From: a virus
Length of the DNA: 64,000 nt
IMG/VR virus record: IMGVR_UViG_3300042564_002819
Location: 202,025-266,024 of that record
Direction: 5' to 3' (one strand)
The notes under the pieces are model-generated. The model saw only the letters and a program-made list of their open reading frames with translations, was not told the origin of the DNA and did not search any database. Positions 51,536 through 59,500 of this stretch are shown in pieces. The translations under genes were made by a program, and so were the position numbers. The stretch's first letter is position 1. Every line of letters begins with the position of its first letter.

Positions 51536-53845
51536 ATGATGATTCAAGTCACCAAACGTAATGGTAAAAAAGAACCCCTTGATATCGAAAAGTTACACAA
51601 AGTAGTTTTTCATGCATGTGAGGGTATTACAGGAGTAAGTCCTAGCGAAGTTGAAATTAAAAGTCAAATACAATTTTACAATGGTATTAAAACAAACGAC
51701 ATTCAAGAAACACTTATCAAGGCAGCAGCAGATCTTATTTCGGAAGAAAATCCAAATTACCAATACGTAGGTGGCAGACTAATCAATTATGGACTACGAA
51801 AAGAAGTATACGGGCAGTATAAACCATGCACAGTAAAAGAACTTGTAGTTCGCAATATTGAAAACGGTTTTTACGATACAGAACTAATCAACTATTATAC
51901 TGACGAAGAATGGGAAAAAATTAATAGTTTTGTTAAGCACGAACGTGACGAAAACTTAACTTATGTTGCAATGGAGCAACTAAGAGGCAAGTATCTAGCA
52001 CAGAATCGTGTAACAGGTGAAATCTTTGAAACTCCGCAGATGTGCTATATTTTAATCGCTGCAACACTGTTTCAAAGTTATCCAAAAGAAACAAGACTAC
52101 AATGGGTCAAAGATTACTATGATGCTATATCTCTTCATGATATCAGTTTGCCTACTCCTGTTATGGCTGGTGTTCGCACACCTCAAAGACAGTTCAGTAG
52201 TTGCGTCCTTATTGAATCTGATGATAGCCTTGACAGTATCAATGCTACAACCAGTGCTATTGTTAAGTATGTGAGTCAAAAAGCTGGCATTGGTGTCGGC
52301 GGCGGGAAAATACGTGCAGTTGGATCGCCTGTTCGCAAAGGTGATGCATATCATACTGGTATTATTCCTTTCTACAAAATGTTCCAAGCAGCCGTTAAAA
52401 GCTGTAGTCAAGGCGGTGTTCGTGGAGGAGCAGCAACTATATACTATCCTGCCTGGCACTTAGAAGTTGAAGATCTTCTTGTGTTGAAGAATAACAAAGG
52501 CACAGAAGAAACTCGTGTACGTCATATGGACTACGGTGTACAGTTTAACAAACTAATGTACGAGCGTCTAATTACCGGAGGAAATATCACACTATTTTCG
52601 CCTAGCGATGTTCCTGGACTGTATGATGCGTTTTTTGCAGATCAAGAAAAGTTTAAAGAGCTTTATGAAACAGCAGAACGCAATACAAGAATTCGTAAAA
52701 AGACTGTTAGAGCAGCAGACTTGTTTGGTTCATTTATGGAAGAACGCAAAGCAACCGGCCGCATCTATTTGCAGAATGTAGACAATGCAAACGACCACGG
52801 ATCGTTCTTGCCCGAAGTTGCACCTATTCGTCAAAGCAATCTTTGTGCAGAAATTGATCTTCCGACCAAGCCATTAAATGATTTAAATGATCCGGAGGGA
52901 GAAATCAGCCTTTGCACCCTTTCCGCCATTAACTGGGGTAATATTAAAACACCAGCAGACTTTGAGCGTGTATGTACTCTTGCAGTTCGCGGACTTGATG
53001 CACTGTTAAGCTATCAAGATTATCCTGTTCTAGCAGCACGTCTTTCAACTGAAAAGCGTCGTCCATTAGGAATTGGTATCATCAATTTTGCATACTGGAT
53101 GGCCAAGCACGGCCTTTCCTATCAGCACATCGATACAGCAGGTCTTGCTGTGATTGATGAATGGGCAGAAGCTTGGAGTTACTATCTAATCAAAGCTAGT
53201 GCAGACATTGCTAAGGAGCAAGGTGCACCAAGTGGTAATTTAGAAACCAAGTATGGTCACGGTATTACTCCTAATCAAACTTACAAGAAAGATGTAGATA
53301 CTCTTGTTCCGCATGTCGAACGCATGGATTGGGACAGTCTTCGTGCTCAACTACGGGAGACAGGTATTCGCAACAGCACACTAATGGCACTGATGCCCAG
53401 CGAAACATCTGCACAAATAGCAAATGCTACAAACGGTATTGAACCACCACGTGCCTACATTTCAGTTAAGCAAAGCAAGCACGGTGTTCTCAAGCAAGTT
53501 GTTCCAGAATACAAGCGTTTAAAGAACAAATACGATCTGCTTTGGGATCAGAAGTCGCCCGAAGGCTATCTAAAGATCATGGCTGTCTTACAGAAATATA
53601 TTGACCAAGGTATTTCAGTAAACACCAGTTACAATCCTATTTTCTTTAACGACGAAAAAATTCCAATGAGTGTTATGCTACAGCACATGATTATGTTCTA
53701 CAAGTACGGTGGAAAGCAGTTGTATTACTTTAATACAAACGACGGCGCAGGCGAAGTAGATTTATCTAAATTTGCCAAAGAAGATGTATTCGAAGCAGAA
53801 TTACAAATTAGTGACGACGTTGCCTGCGAAAGCTGCACAATATGA
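51536..53845 (+). CDS. nrdA: Ribonucleotide reductase large subunit, class Ia
   Basis: 769 aa, normal length. Reduces NDPs to dNDPs with NrdB. N-terminal ATP-cone (VTKRNGKKEPLDIEKLHKVV), RQFSSCVLIESDDSLDS with the active-site Cys, NLCAEIDLP with the radical-site Cys, MALMPSETSAQIANATNGIE, and C-terminal CESCTI redox pair. AAGAGG precedes ATG (a second ATG follows directly). Forms a unit with nrdB and glutaredoxin. Confidence 0.93.
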   Translation: MMIQVTKRNGKKEPLDIEKLHKVVFHACEGITGVSPSEVEIKSQIQFYNGIKTNDIQETLIKAAADLISEENPNYQYVGGRLINYGLRKEVYGQYKPCTVKELVVRNIENGFYDTELINYYTDEEWEKINSFVKHERDENLTYVAMEQLRGKYLAQNRVTGEIFETPQMCYILIAATLFQSYPKETRLQWVKDYYDAISLHDISLPTPVMAGVRTPQRQFSSCVLIESDDSLDSINATTSAIVKYVSQKAGIGVGGGKIRAVGSPVRKGDAYHTGIIPFYKMFQAAVKSCSQGGVRGGAATIYYPAWHLEVEDLLVLKNNKGTEETRVRHMDYGVQFNKLMYERLITGGNITLFSPSDVPGLYDAFFADQEKFKELYETAERNTRIRKKTVRAADLFGSFMEERKATGRIYLQNVDNANDHGSFLPEVAPIRQSNLCAEIDLPTKPLNDLNDPEGEISLCTLSAINWGNIKTPADFERVCTLAVRGLDALLSYQDYPVLAARLSTEKRRPLGIGIINFAYWMAKHGLSYQHIDTAGLAVIDEWAEAWSYYLIKASADIAKEQGAPSGNLETKYGHGITPNQTYKKDVDTLVPHVERMDWDSLRAQLRETGIRNSTLMALMPSETSAQIANATNGIEPPRAYISVKQSKHGVLKQVVPEYKRLKNKYDLLWDQKSPEGYLKIMAVLQKYIDQGISVNTSYNPIFFNDEKIPMSVMLQHMIMFYKYGGKQLYYFNTNDGAGEVDLSKFAKEDVFEAELQISDDVACESCTI

Positions 53846-53874
53846 TTGACAGAGCCTACGGGCTCTGTTATATT
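53846..53874 (+). promoter_or_regulatory. Promoter nested in a hairpin, nrdB
   Basis: TTGACA, 17 bp, TATATT; ACAGAGCC / GGCTCTGT (53849-53868) fills the spacer and follows the nrdA stop, so it can also end nrdA transcripts. Confidence 0.7.
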
Positions 53875-53904
53875 CTTATATATAAATCTACTTAAGGACA
53901 GATT

Positions 53905-55032
53905 ATGAGCGTTTTCGATCTTAATAATAAAGCTGATCACACAAAAGTTTTAGCATTTCTCGACCCCACAGGCGGCCCAACAGTTCAACGTTACGATACT
54001 ATGAAGTATCCGTCGCTTGATAAATTTACAGACAAGCAACACGGATTCTTTTGGAGACCCAGCGAACTTGATCTTTACAAAGATGCAACAGAGTTTAAAG
54101 CTCTTACCGAACACGAACAACATATTTTTACCAGCAATCTAAAGCGTCAGATTTTGCTAGATTCTGTGCAGGGTCGTGCCCCAGTTGAAGCTTTTAGTCC
54201 TATTGTTAGTTTGCCCGAACTTGAAAATTGGATTCTAACTTGGACGTTTAGCGAAAGCATCCATAGCCGTAGTTACACTCACATTATCAGAAACGTGTAT
54301 AACAATCCTAGCAAGATCTTCGACGAAATGATGGACATCGAAGAGATTGTGGATTGTGCAGAAGATATCAGTAAAAATTACGACGATCTGATTGAACTAG
54401 CATCGTGGTATAATCTGCTAGGTGAAGGAACTCACACAGTTAACGGCAAGACTATCACAGTAGATCTTTACGATCTTAAAAAGAAGTTGTGGCTTGCACT
54501 GATGAGTGTGAACATTCTCGAAGGTGTTCGTTTCTATGTTAGCTTTGCATGTAGTTGGGCATTTGCTGAACTTAAGAAGATGGAAGGCAATGCTAAGATT
54601 ATCAAACTGATTGCACGTGATGAAAATCTGCATCTTGGTAGCACACAACTGTTGCTCGGGCTGCTTGCCAAAGACGATCCTGACTTTGCTAAGATTGCAG
54701 AAGAATGTCAAGAAGAAGCAGTTAAGATGTTTGTTGATGCAGTTAATCAAGAAAAAGTGTGGGCTGACTACTTGTTTAAAGACGGCAGCATGATCGGCTT
54801 GAACAAGCAACTGTTATGCGAATACATTGAATGGATTGCAGCACGTCGAATGAAAAAGGTTAATCTTCCTTGCCCATACAACGTTAAAAGCAATCCACTT
54901 CCTTGGACTGAAAAGTGGATCTCGGGTGCAGAAGTACAGGTTGCACCACAGGAAACAGAAATTAGTTCTTATATCATCGGTGATATCAAGCGAGACATCG
55001 ATGACGATACATTTAAAGGGTTAAGCCTATGA
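53905..55032 (+). CDS. nrdB: Ribonucleotide reductase small subunit, class Ia
   Basis: 375 aa. Holds the di-iron tyrosyl radical site. LTEHEQHIFTSNLKRQILLD, then EESIHSRSYTHIIRN-like TFSESIHSRSYTHI (E-H ligands), and LIARDENLHLGSTQLLLG (E-H ligands) are visible. AAGGAC precedes ATG. Ends ATGA with the basic micro-gene. Confidence 0.92.
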   Translation: MSVFDLNNKADHTKVLAFLDPTGGPTVQRYDTMKYPSLDKFTDKQHGFFWRPSELDLYKDATEFKALTEHEQHIFTSNLKRQILLDSVQGRAPVEAFSPIVSLPELENWILTWTFSESIHSRSYTHIIRNVYNNPSKIFDEMMDIEEIVDCAEDISKNYDDLIELASWYNLLGEGTHTVNGKTITVDLYDLKKKLWLALMSVNILEGVRFYVSFACSWAFAELKKMEGNAKIIKLIARDENLHLGSTQLLLGLLAKDDPDFAKIAEECQEEAVKMFVDAVNQEKVWADYLFKDGSMIGLNKQLLCEYIEWIAARRMKKVNLPCPYNVKSNPLPWTEKWISGAEVQVAPQETEISSYIIGDIKRDIDDDTFKGLSL

Positions 55033-55115
55033 GAAAACCTCGTAAGCCTCGCGGTCCTGCAAAAGTTAAAGCAGCGGCAAAAAGAGCAGTAAAGATTGGA
55101 AAAAAAAGGAAATGA
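55029..55115 (+). CDS. 28-aa basic micro-protein
   Basis: MRKPRKPRGPAKVKAAAKRA then VKIGKKRK: 14 K/R residues and no acidic one. ATGA overlaps on both sides, with nrdB and glutaredoxin, so it is fully embedded in the operon. Resembles the tail of a histone-like protein. Could bind DNA or RNA or only bridge translation. Confidence 0.55.
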   Translation: MRKPRKPRGPAKVKAAAKRAVKIGKKRK

Positions 55116-55363
55116 GTGGAACTATCGTTTGGAGCAAAGACAATTGTCCGTATTGCGTAAAAGCAAAACGTATGCTGGATGGTAAAGGTATTCGTTACGA
55201 AGAAAGAAACATTAGCACCGGGCCGTGGACTAAAGAGCAATTGTTAGAAGCAGTTCCCAACGCACGAACTGTTCCGCAGATTTTCTTGCACGGAAATTAT
55301 ATTGGCGGATCAGATGCACTTGAAAAATATTTTGAAGATCATGACATGTGGAGAAATGATTAA
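55112..55363 (+). CDS. Glutaredoxin
   Basis: 83 aa. CPYC active site (WSKDNCPYCVKAKRML), cis-Pro region ARTVPQIF, and the GG-SD motif (IGGSDALEKYF). Reduces NrdA. Shares its last base with the next start (TAATG). Confidence 0.9.
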   Translation: MSGTIVWSKDNCPYCVKAKRMLDGKGIRYEERNISTGPWTKEQLLEAVPNARTVPQIFLHGNYIGGSDALEKYFEDHDMWRND

Positions 55364-55653
55364 TGCTTATTGAAGCACCTATGAAAGACGGTGACACTGT
55401 TACTATCAAAACGTTTAACGGCGACGAGCTGGTTGCTAGACTTGTAGAAACTAAACCAAACACTTATGTGGTTTCCAAGCCAATGGCAATTATGGCAACA
55501 CCGCAAGGACTAGGATTGGGTCCTTATACGTTTACAGTTAATCCGGATACAAAAATTGAGATTAACAAAAATGCAGTAATCTTTATTGCTAAAACTGATA
55601 GCGAAATGGCTAAACAATATATTAGCAGCACTAGCGGAATCAAACTTGTATGA
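55363..55653 (+). CDS. Sm-like small protein
   Basis: 96 aa. DGDTVTIKTFNGDELVARLV, TYVVSKPMAIMATPQGLGLG, INKNAVIFIAKTDSEMAKQY follow a bent five-strand Sm/LSM-like pattern. Common in marine T4-like phages near the tail tip. Function unknown. Confidence 0.6.
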   Translation: MLIEAPMKDGDTVTIKTFNGDELVARLVETKPNTYVVSKPMAIMATPQGLGLGPYTFTVNPDTKIEINKNAVIFIAKTDSEMAKQYISSTSGIKLV

Positions 55654-55967
55654 CAAACTTTGCTAGACTAGACGACGAAACTACAGGTGTTTGTAGCATA
55701 CACGGTCCTCAAAGCGGAAAAATTACCGGAAGTGCAACAATAACATTTATCGAAGGTAAGTTAGCAGCAAGAGTCGGTGACGAAGTAACAGCTGATTGCG
55801 GACACAAAGGTAAAATAAGTGTAGCTTCGGGTAACATAATTGCCGAAGGCCAACGTGTTGCTAGGAAAGACGACCCATTCACCGGAACCTACACTGGAAC
55901 AATCGTCGGCAGTGCTTCTAGAACAGGAACTGATAACAGCGTTTCCGGCGATGGCGGACCGCAATAA
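55650..55967 (+). CDS. PAAR-domain tail tip protein (T4 gp5.4-like)
   Basis: 105 aa. GSATITFIEGKLAARVGDEV, TADCGHKGKISVASGNIIAE, GQRVARKDDPFTG follow the PAAR pattern with His/Cys zinc ligands (H of GPQ region, C and H of DCGHKG). It sharpens the spike of the tail tube. Overlaps the preceding gene by 4 nt. Confidence 0.75.
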   Translation: MTNFARLDDETTGVCSIHGPQSGKITGSATITFIEGKLAARVGDEVTADCGHKGKISVASGNIIAEGQRVARKDDPFTGTYTGTIVGSASRTGTDNSVSGDGGPQ

Positions 55968-55981
55968 CATATAGGTAAAAA

Positions 55982-56554
55982 ATGAAGAAAATCTTAACAG
56001 ACTGCGATGGTTGCACGTTTGATTGGGAAACTCCCTTCCACGAATGGATGGTTGAAAAAGGCTATAGCAAGGTTGTGCATGATACATATAACCTCGACAT
56101 AGCCTATGCTATTCCGAAAAGTGAAAAGCGTGATCTTGTTCGTGATTTTAACGAAAGTGCTTGGATCAGTAACTTGCCAGCTTTTCGTGATGCTCGCAGT
56201 GGAATAGCACGTTTAGTTGAAGCCGGTTATACGTTTGATGCTATTACTAGCCTAAGCAAAGATCCGTTTGCACATTCTCTGCGATGGACTAATCTTCGTT
56301 CTCGTTTTGGAACTGATGCATTTGAACACTTAATCTGTCTCGATACTGGTGCAGACAAAGACGAAGCATTGGAAAAGTACGCCGACACTGGGTTATGGTG
56401 GATCGAGGATAAGCCAGAAAACTGCGACACTGGTTTAAAATTTGGTCTACGGCCGATCTTGATTGACCATTCACACAATCAGTGGTATACTAATCCAGCA
56501 GTGATTCGTGTCAAAACATGGAAAGAAATCTGTGAGGTAGTTCTCGGTGAGTGA
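55982..56554 (+). CDS. HAD-like phosphatase (5'(3')-deoxyribonucleotidase-like)
   Basis: 190 aa. ILTDCDGCTFDWETPFHEWM gives the DxD of HAD motif I with a cap insert, FDAITSLSKDPFAHSLRW motif II (T/S), WWIEDKPENCDTGLKFGLRP motif IV (E-D). Possibly removes phosphate from nucleotides or another small substrate. Next gene overlaps by 8 nt. Confidence 0.75.
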   Translation: MKKILTDCDGCTFDWETPFHEWMVEKGYSKVVHDTYNLDIAYAIPKSEKRDLVRDFNESAWISNLPAFRDARSGIARLVEAGYTFDAITSLSKDPFAHSLRWTNLRSRFGTDAFEHLICLDTGADKDEALEKYADTGLWWIEDKPENCDTGLKFGLRPILIDHSHNQWYTNPAVIRVKTWKEICEVVLGE

Positions 56555-56726
56555 TACGCACGAACAGCTAAAACTAGCTTGGGCTATTTATTTGCAAGAA
56601 AACGATAAGTTTGAAGCAAAAGGCATCAAGACTAGTGCTGTTCGTGCGAGACAAGCACTCAACAACATGAAAGATCTTATCACAGAACGAAGAAAAGAAA
56701 TACAAGAAAAGAAAAGTGACCTATAA
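56547..56726 (+). CDS. Histone-H1-like small protein
   Basis: 59 aa, GTG start. MSDTHEQLKLAWAIYLQEND, then KFEAKGIKTSAVRARQALNN, MKDLITERRKEIQEKKSDL. The KFE-KG-K-SA-RARKAL helix pair is conserved as an H1-like domain in marine T4-like phages. GAGGT lies 9 nt upstream. Missed by length filters; well supported by family memory and coupling. Confidence 0.65.
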   Translation: MSDTHEQLKLAWAIYLQENDKFEAKGIKTSAVRARQALNNMKDLITERRKEIQEKKSDL

Positions 56727-56732
56727 TAAATA
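56724..56732 (+). promoter_or_regulatory. Late promoter TAATAAATA
   Basis: 17 nt before the ATG at 56750. Confidence 0.55.
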
Positions 56733-56749
56733 CAGTATAGGAGAACAGC

Positions 56750-57022
56750 ATGAACACACTAAAAGATCTTAGAAATTACATTAAGTTAGAGTATGGTATT
56801 GATCCTGTGATGTTTGATGGAAAAACACTAGAATACAGAGCTGTTTCATTTGAACGTAACGAATCACCGTACATTTACGTAAACAGAGAAACAATGTCTG
56901 ACATGTGGACTGTAAGACGTAAAAACCATAGTATTGATTTTTTTAGAACACGTGAGTTAGAAAAAGCTATTTCTCCTTCTGGAAGCTTATTGTACTACTT
57001 TATACCGGAGTCTAGATTTTAA
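56750..57022 (+). CDS. Phage protein, unknown function
   Basis: 90 aa, MNTLKDLRNYIKLEYGIDPV, MFDGKTLEYRAVSFERNESP, DFFRTRELEKAISPSGSLLY. AGGAGAACAGC precedes ATG. Ends TAATG with the next gene. Alpha/beta, unknown. Confidence 0.55.
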   Translation: MNTLKDLRNYIKLEYGIDPVMFDGKTLEYRAVSFERNESPYIYVNRETMSDMWTVRRKNHSIDFFRTRELEKAISPSGSLLYYFIPESRF

Positions 57023-57345
57023 TGAATCAAGAAAACATCGATTATCTATATAATATTGGTAAACGTGTAGAATATTATTTCAATATAAGAAAAAAAGCAG
57101 TTAATTTTATTTTATCAAACAAAATAACAAATAACGATTTGTCTGTTCATTTAGTATTAATGTCGGCTATTTGGGCAGCAACACAGATTGGTGATGAATT
57201 AACCCAAGAAGATTTACTAGTATTGTTTGGACTTACTAGTAATTTTAATGACGAATTTAATCAGCAAGTTATGAAAATGCACCCAGACCAAGCACACTTA
57301 AGTTTAGAAGAAATCTTTAAGGCTGTAGTAGAAAATTTTAAATAA
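57022..57345 (+). CDS. Phage protein, unknown function
   Basis: 107 aa, MNQENIDYLYNIGKRVEYYF, NIRKKAVNFILSNKITNNDL, VHLVLMSAIWAATQIGDELT, ending EEIFKAVVENFK. All helical. Translated in series with the preceding gene. Confidence 0.55.
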   Translation: MNQENIDYLYNIGKRVEYYFNIRKKAVNFILSNKITNNDLSVHLVLMSAIWAATQIGDELTQEDLLVLFGLTSNFNDEFNQQVMKMHPDQAHLSLEEIFKAVVENFK

Positions 57346-57355
57346 TGGAAAAAAA

Positions 57356-57550
57356 ATGTACTCAATAAGCAGAAATCACCACAATACTCCTCAAAATCTT
57401 ATAGAAGAATTTATATCCAAAGGCGGACAAGTAAAAGTCTGTCCAGTAGGTGAACGCACAGAAGACATAGAATACACTGGCGGATTCTATGGAAAAAGAA
57501 AAAAGAAAACAGAAACAGTAGACGTTGAAATCAACGAAGATGAAAGTTAA
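57356..57550 (+). CDS. Conserved small phage protein
   Basis: 64 aa. MYSISRNHHNTPQNLIEEFI, SKGGQVKVCPVGERTEDIEY, then TGGFYGKRKKKTETVDVEI. The RNxHNTP-NLI-EF--KGG and EYTGGFYGKRKKK parts are conserved in marine T4-like phages; the lysine patch suggests nucleic-acid binding. Confidence 0.65.
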   Translation: MYSISRNHHNTPQNLIEEFISKGGQVKVCPVGERTEDIEYTGGFYGKRKKKTETVDVEINEDES

Positions 57551-57752
57551 AGCACATCTTGTAGATATAGACTGGCCTGTTAAGCTCGGCAATCCTTGCG
57601 GAGAAATCAGTCTTCCAGTGTTGATAAGACCGATGGATATTACCTATCTACGGTTAAAAGGCATTACTGTATTTGATTACACAGAAAGCTTAGGAATGGA
57701 AGATGAATGGGTTGATCCCGAATCATGCTATTCGCTAGGTATCGAAAAATAA
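57540..57752 (+). CDS. Small phage protein
   Basis: 70 aa from MKVKAHLVDIDWPVKLGNPC; AACGAAG precedes ATG, inside the upstream gene. GEISLPVLIRPMDITYLRLK, ITVFDYTESLGMEDEW. Mostly beta. Overlaps the preceding gene by 11 nt. Confidence 0.55.
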   Translation: MKVKAHLVDIDWPVKLGNPCGEISLPVLIRPMDITYLRLKGITVFDYTESLGMEDEWVDPESCYSLGIEK

Positions 57753-57755
57753 ATA
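57748..57755 (+). promoter_or_regulatory. AATAAATA motif
   Basis: Late-type motif 4 nt before the GTG at 57760; may start a nearly leaderless message. Confidence 0.35.
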
Positions 57756-57759
57756 ACTT

Positions 57760-57957
57760 GTGACACAAGATCAATATAAAGAAGCCAATAGATATTATTG
57801 GATTGTTAAAGGCCAGCTAATTCCGGACGCTTGGAGCGAAAAAGACATATTGAGTGTATACAACGGCTACTTTGAACGTATCTGGGGTAATCACGAAAAT
57901 GTTGTTCACGAAGAAGGCTTTGAAGAAGCATGGTCAAAAAAAATGTCACTAAAATAA
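57760..57957 (+). CDS. Small phage protein
   Basis: 65 aa, GTG start. MTQDQYKEANRYYWIVKGQL, IPDAWSEKDILSVYNGYFER, ending EEGFEEAWSKKMSLK. Aromatic-rich alpha protein, unknown function. Confidence 0.5.
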   Translation: MTQDQYKEANRYYWIVKGQLIPDAWSEKDILSVYNGYFERIWGNHENVVHEEGFEEAWSKKMSLK

Positions 57958-57971
57958 AGATTTTACAAAAA

Positions 57972-58015
57972 TTTCACAAAATTGTCATAAAACTGTTACA
58001 ATGATGTTGTAAACT
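57972..58015 (+). promoter_or_regulatory. Pho box and -10 of pstS
   Basis: TTTCACA, TTGTCATA and CTGTTACA begin at 57972, 57982 and 57993 (10-11 bp steps), each followed by A-rich spacers as in PhoB half-sites. TAAACT (58010-58015) sits 9 nt beyond, where a PhoB-activated -10 should be. Confidence 0.75.
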
Positions 58016-58062
58016 AATAATATCTTCAGAAATTGAAGATTTCATTAACAAAAGGATTAAAA

Positions 58063-59025
58063 ATGAAAACATTTATAGCAGCGGCCGCAGTAGTCGCATT
58101 AACAGCTACGACAGCACTTGCAAGAGACAACGTACAGGTTACTGGCTCGTCAACTGTTCTACCATATGCAACTATTGTTGCTGAAGCATTTGGCGAAAAC
58201 TTCGAATTCCCGTCACCGGTTGTTGAAGGCGGCGGTTCAGGTGCAGGCCGTAAGAAACTATGCGAAGGTACAGGTGAAAATACTGTAGACATTGCTAACA
58301 GCAGTTCTAAGATGAAAGAAGAAGAATATGCAGCTTGCGAAGCTGTAGTTGGCGAAGTAACTGAAGTTAGAATCGGCTATGACGGCATTGTATTTGCTTC
58401 AAATATTGACCAACTTAATATTGATAACTTAACGGTCAAGCAACTGTATAACGCACTACACGAGTCAAGCACTGCAAAACTATGGAGTGAAGTAGATTCG
58501 ACACTTCCGGAAGTAGAAATCCTTGTATATATTCCAGGAACCAAGCACGGAACTCGTGAAGTGTTTGATGTAAAGGTTATGGAAGATGGTTGTAAAGCAG
58601 CTCTTGGTGTTGAAAAACTAGACGACGATCAAAAGAAGGCTTGTGTAAAAGTAAGAACTGACGGTGTAGCAATTGACATCGACGGCGACTATACAGAAAC
58701 ACTTGCACGCCTTGATGCTAATAAAACTTCACTAGGTGTATTTGGTCTTAGTTTCTATCAGAACAACACAAGCAAACTAGAAGTTGCAACAGTTGATGGA
58801 GTATTCCCAAGCGTCGAAACTATCTCAAGCGGTGATTACCCAATCAGCCGTCCATTGTTCTTCTATGTTAAGAACGCACACCTTGGAGTTATTCCAGGTC
58901 TTAAAGAATACGTCCAATTCTTTGTAAGTGATGAAATGGCAGGACCGGATGGTGCTCTAGCACAATACGGACTTGTTCCAGACCCAGAACTAGCAGCTAC
59001 ACAAGAGATGATTGCTAACTGGTAA
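58063..59025 (+). CDS. pstS: Phosphate-binding protein PstS
   Basis: 320 aa from MKTFIAAAAVVALTATTALA (signal peptide, cleaved after ALA); an earlier TTG is rejected as AAAAGGA fits this ATG. VQVTGSSTVLPYATIVAEAF, PVVEGGGSGAGRKKLCEG and DIANSSSKMK carry the phosphate-binding T/S/G/D loops. It captures periplasmic phosphate for the host transporter during infection. Phage pstS with Pho box is known from cyanophages. Confidence 0.9.
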   Translation: MKTFIAAAAVVALTATTALARDNVQVTGSSTVLPYATIVAEAFGENFEFPSPVVEGGGSGAGRKKLCEGTGENTVDIANSSSKMKEEEYAACEAVVGEVTEVRIGYDGIVFASNIDQLNIDNLTVKQLYNALHESSTAKLWSEVDSTLPEVEILVYIPGTKHGTREVFDVKVMEDGCKAALGVEKLDDDQKKACVKVRTDGVAIDIDGDYTETLARLDANKTSLGVFGLSFYQNNTSKLEVATVDGVFPSVETISSGDYPISRPLFFYVKNAHLGVIPGLKEYVQFFVSDEMAGPDGALAQYGLVPDPELAATQEMIANW

Positions 59026-59034
59026 TTAAAAATA

Positions 59035-59066
59035 AAAATAGAGTGGCGAAAGTCACTCTATTTTCT
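59035..59066 (+). terminator. Terminator of pstS
   Basis: AAAATAGAGTG / CACTCTATTTT, 11-bp stem, 8-nt loop. Confidence 0.8.
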
Positions 59067-59088
59067 TGACTGATACTAAGAAATAGCA

Positions 59089-59096
59089 TATAAATA
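59089..59096 (+). promoter_or_regulatory. Late promoter TATAAATA of tmRNA
   Basis: Full match to the T4 late consensus, about 10-15 nt before the mature RNA. Confidence 0.7.
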
Positions 59097-59161
59097 ACTT
59101 GTGATGTTGAAGTTCACTGAACACGGGACAGACCCGGGGGCGGTACCCGGCGACTCCACCA

Positions 59162-59234
59162 AGTACACACTACCTAATAACAGCGGCGTACCCGTGGAGT
59201 TATTAGGAGTCTTGCAAGCTAGTGTGTATTTGCT
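59162..59234 (+). other. tmRNA intervening segment
   Basis: Folds into one long hairpin: ACACACTA (59166-59173) with TAGTGTGT (59220-59227), CCTAATAAC with GTTATTAGG inside. Confidence 0.7.
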
Positions 59235-59317
59235 GGGGTCGAAATAGGATCGATGTACGAACTAGGCAGGATGGAGTCACCCGGCGAAAGCTCGGTTAAC
59301 GCAATAAAATTATAGTC

Positions 59318-59359
59318 GCAAACAGCAACTATGCTCCTCAGGAGCTCATGGTAGCCTAA
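59318..59359 (+). other. tmRNA tag reading frame ANSNYAPQELMVA
   Basis: Resume codon GCA after TAGTC, 13 codons, TAA at 59357-59359. Ends -MVA, not the usual -LAA or -VAA. Confidence 0.85.
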
Positions 59360-59398
59360 GGGTTACGGGGGTTAGTCGCCTAGCAACAGAAAGACTGG

Positions 59399-59425
59399 AA
59401 AGGGTGTCTACGGGCACCCTTTTTT
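59399..59425 (+). terminator. Terminator of tmRNA
   Basis: AAAGGGTG / CACCCTTT, 8-nt loop, T-run. Confidence 0.85.
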
Positions 59426-59462
59426 AATATGCCTTTTTAGAGTGTAACGTTTATATTAAAAA

Positions 59463-59470
59463 TATAAATA
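59463..59470 (+). promoter_or_regulatory. Late promoter TATAAATA
   Basis: 30 nt before the ATG at 59501. Confidence 0.65.
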
Positions 59471-59500
59471 CTATTATTACAAACAAAAGGATATGTATCA

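Larger units (their letters stand above)
59106..59398 (+). ncRNA. ssrA: Two-piece (circularly permuted) tmRNA
   Basis: The acceptor piece comes first: CCCGGGGGCGGTACCCGG (T-arm) and CGACTCCA-CCA ending at 59161. The coding piece starts at 59235, GGGGTCGAAATAGGATCGAT; GGGGTCG pairs with CGACTCC to form the acceptor stem. The tag frame follows TAGTC at 59318. The 73-nt insert between the pieces folds (CCTAATAAC / GTTATTAGG inside ACACACTA / TAGTGTGT) and is presumably removed. This order is that of Alphaproteobacteria. It rescues stalled ribosomes with host SmpB. Confidence 0.88.

Noticed and set aside
59166-59227. Separate small RNA in the tmRNA insert
   Set aside because: Its hairpin is explained as the excised intervening segment.
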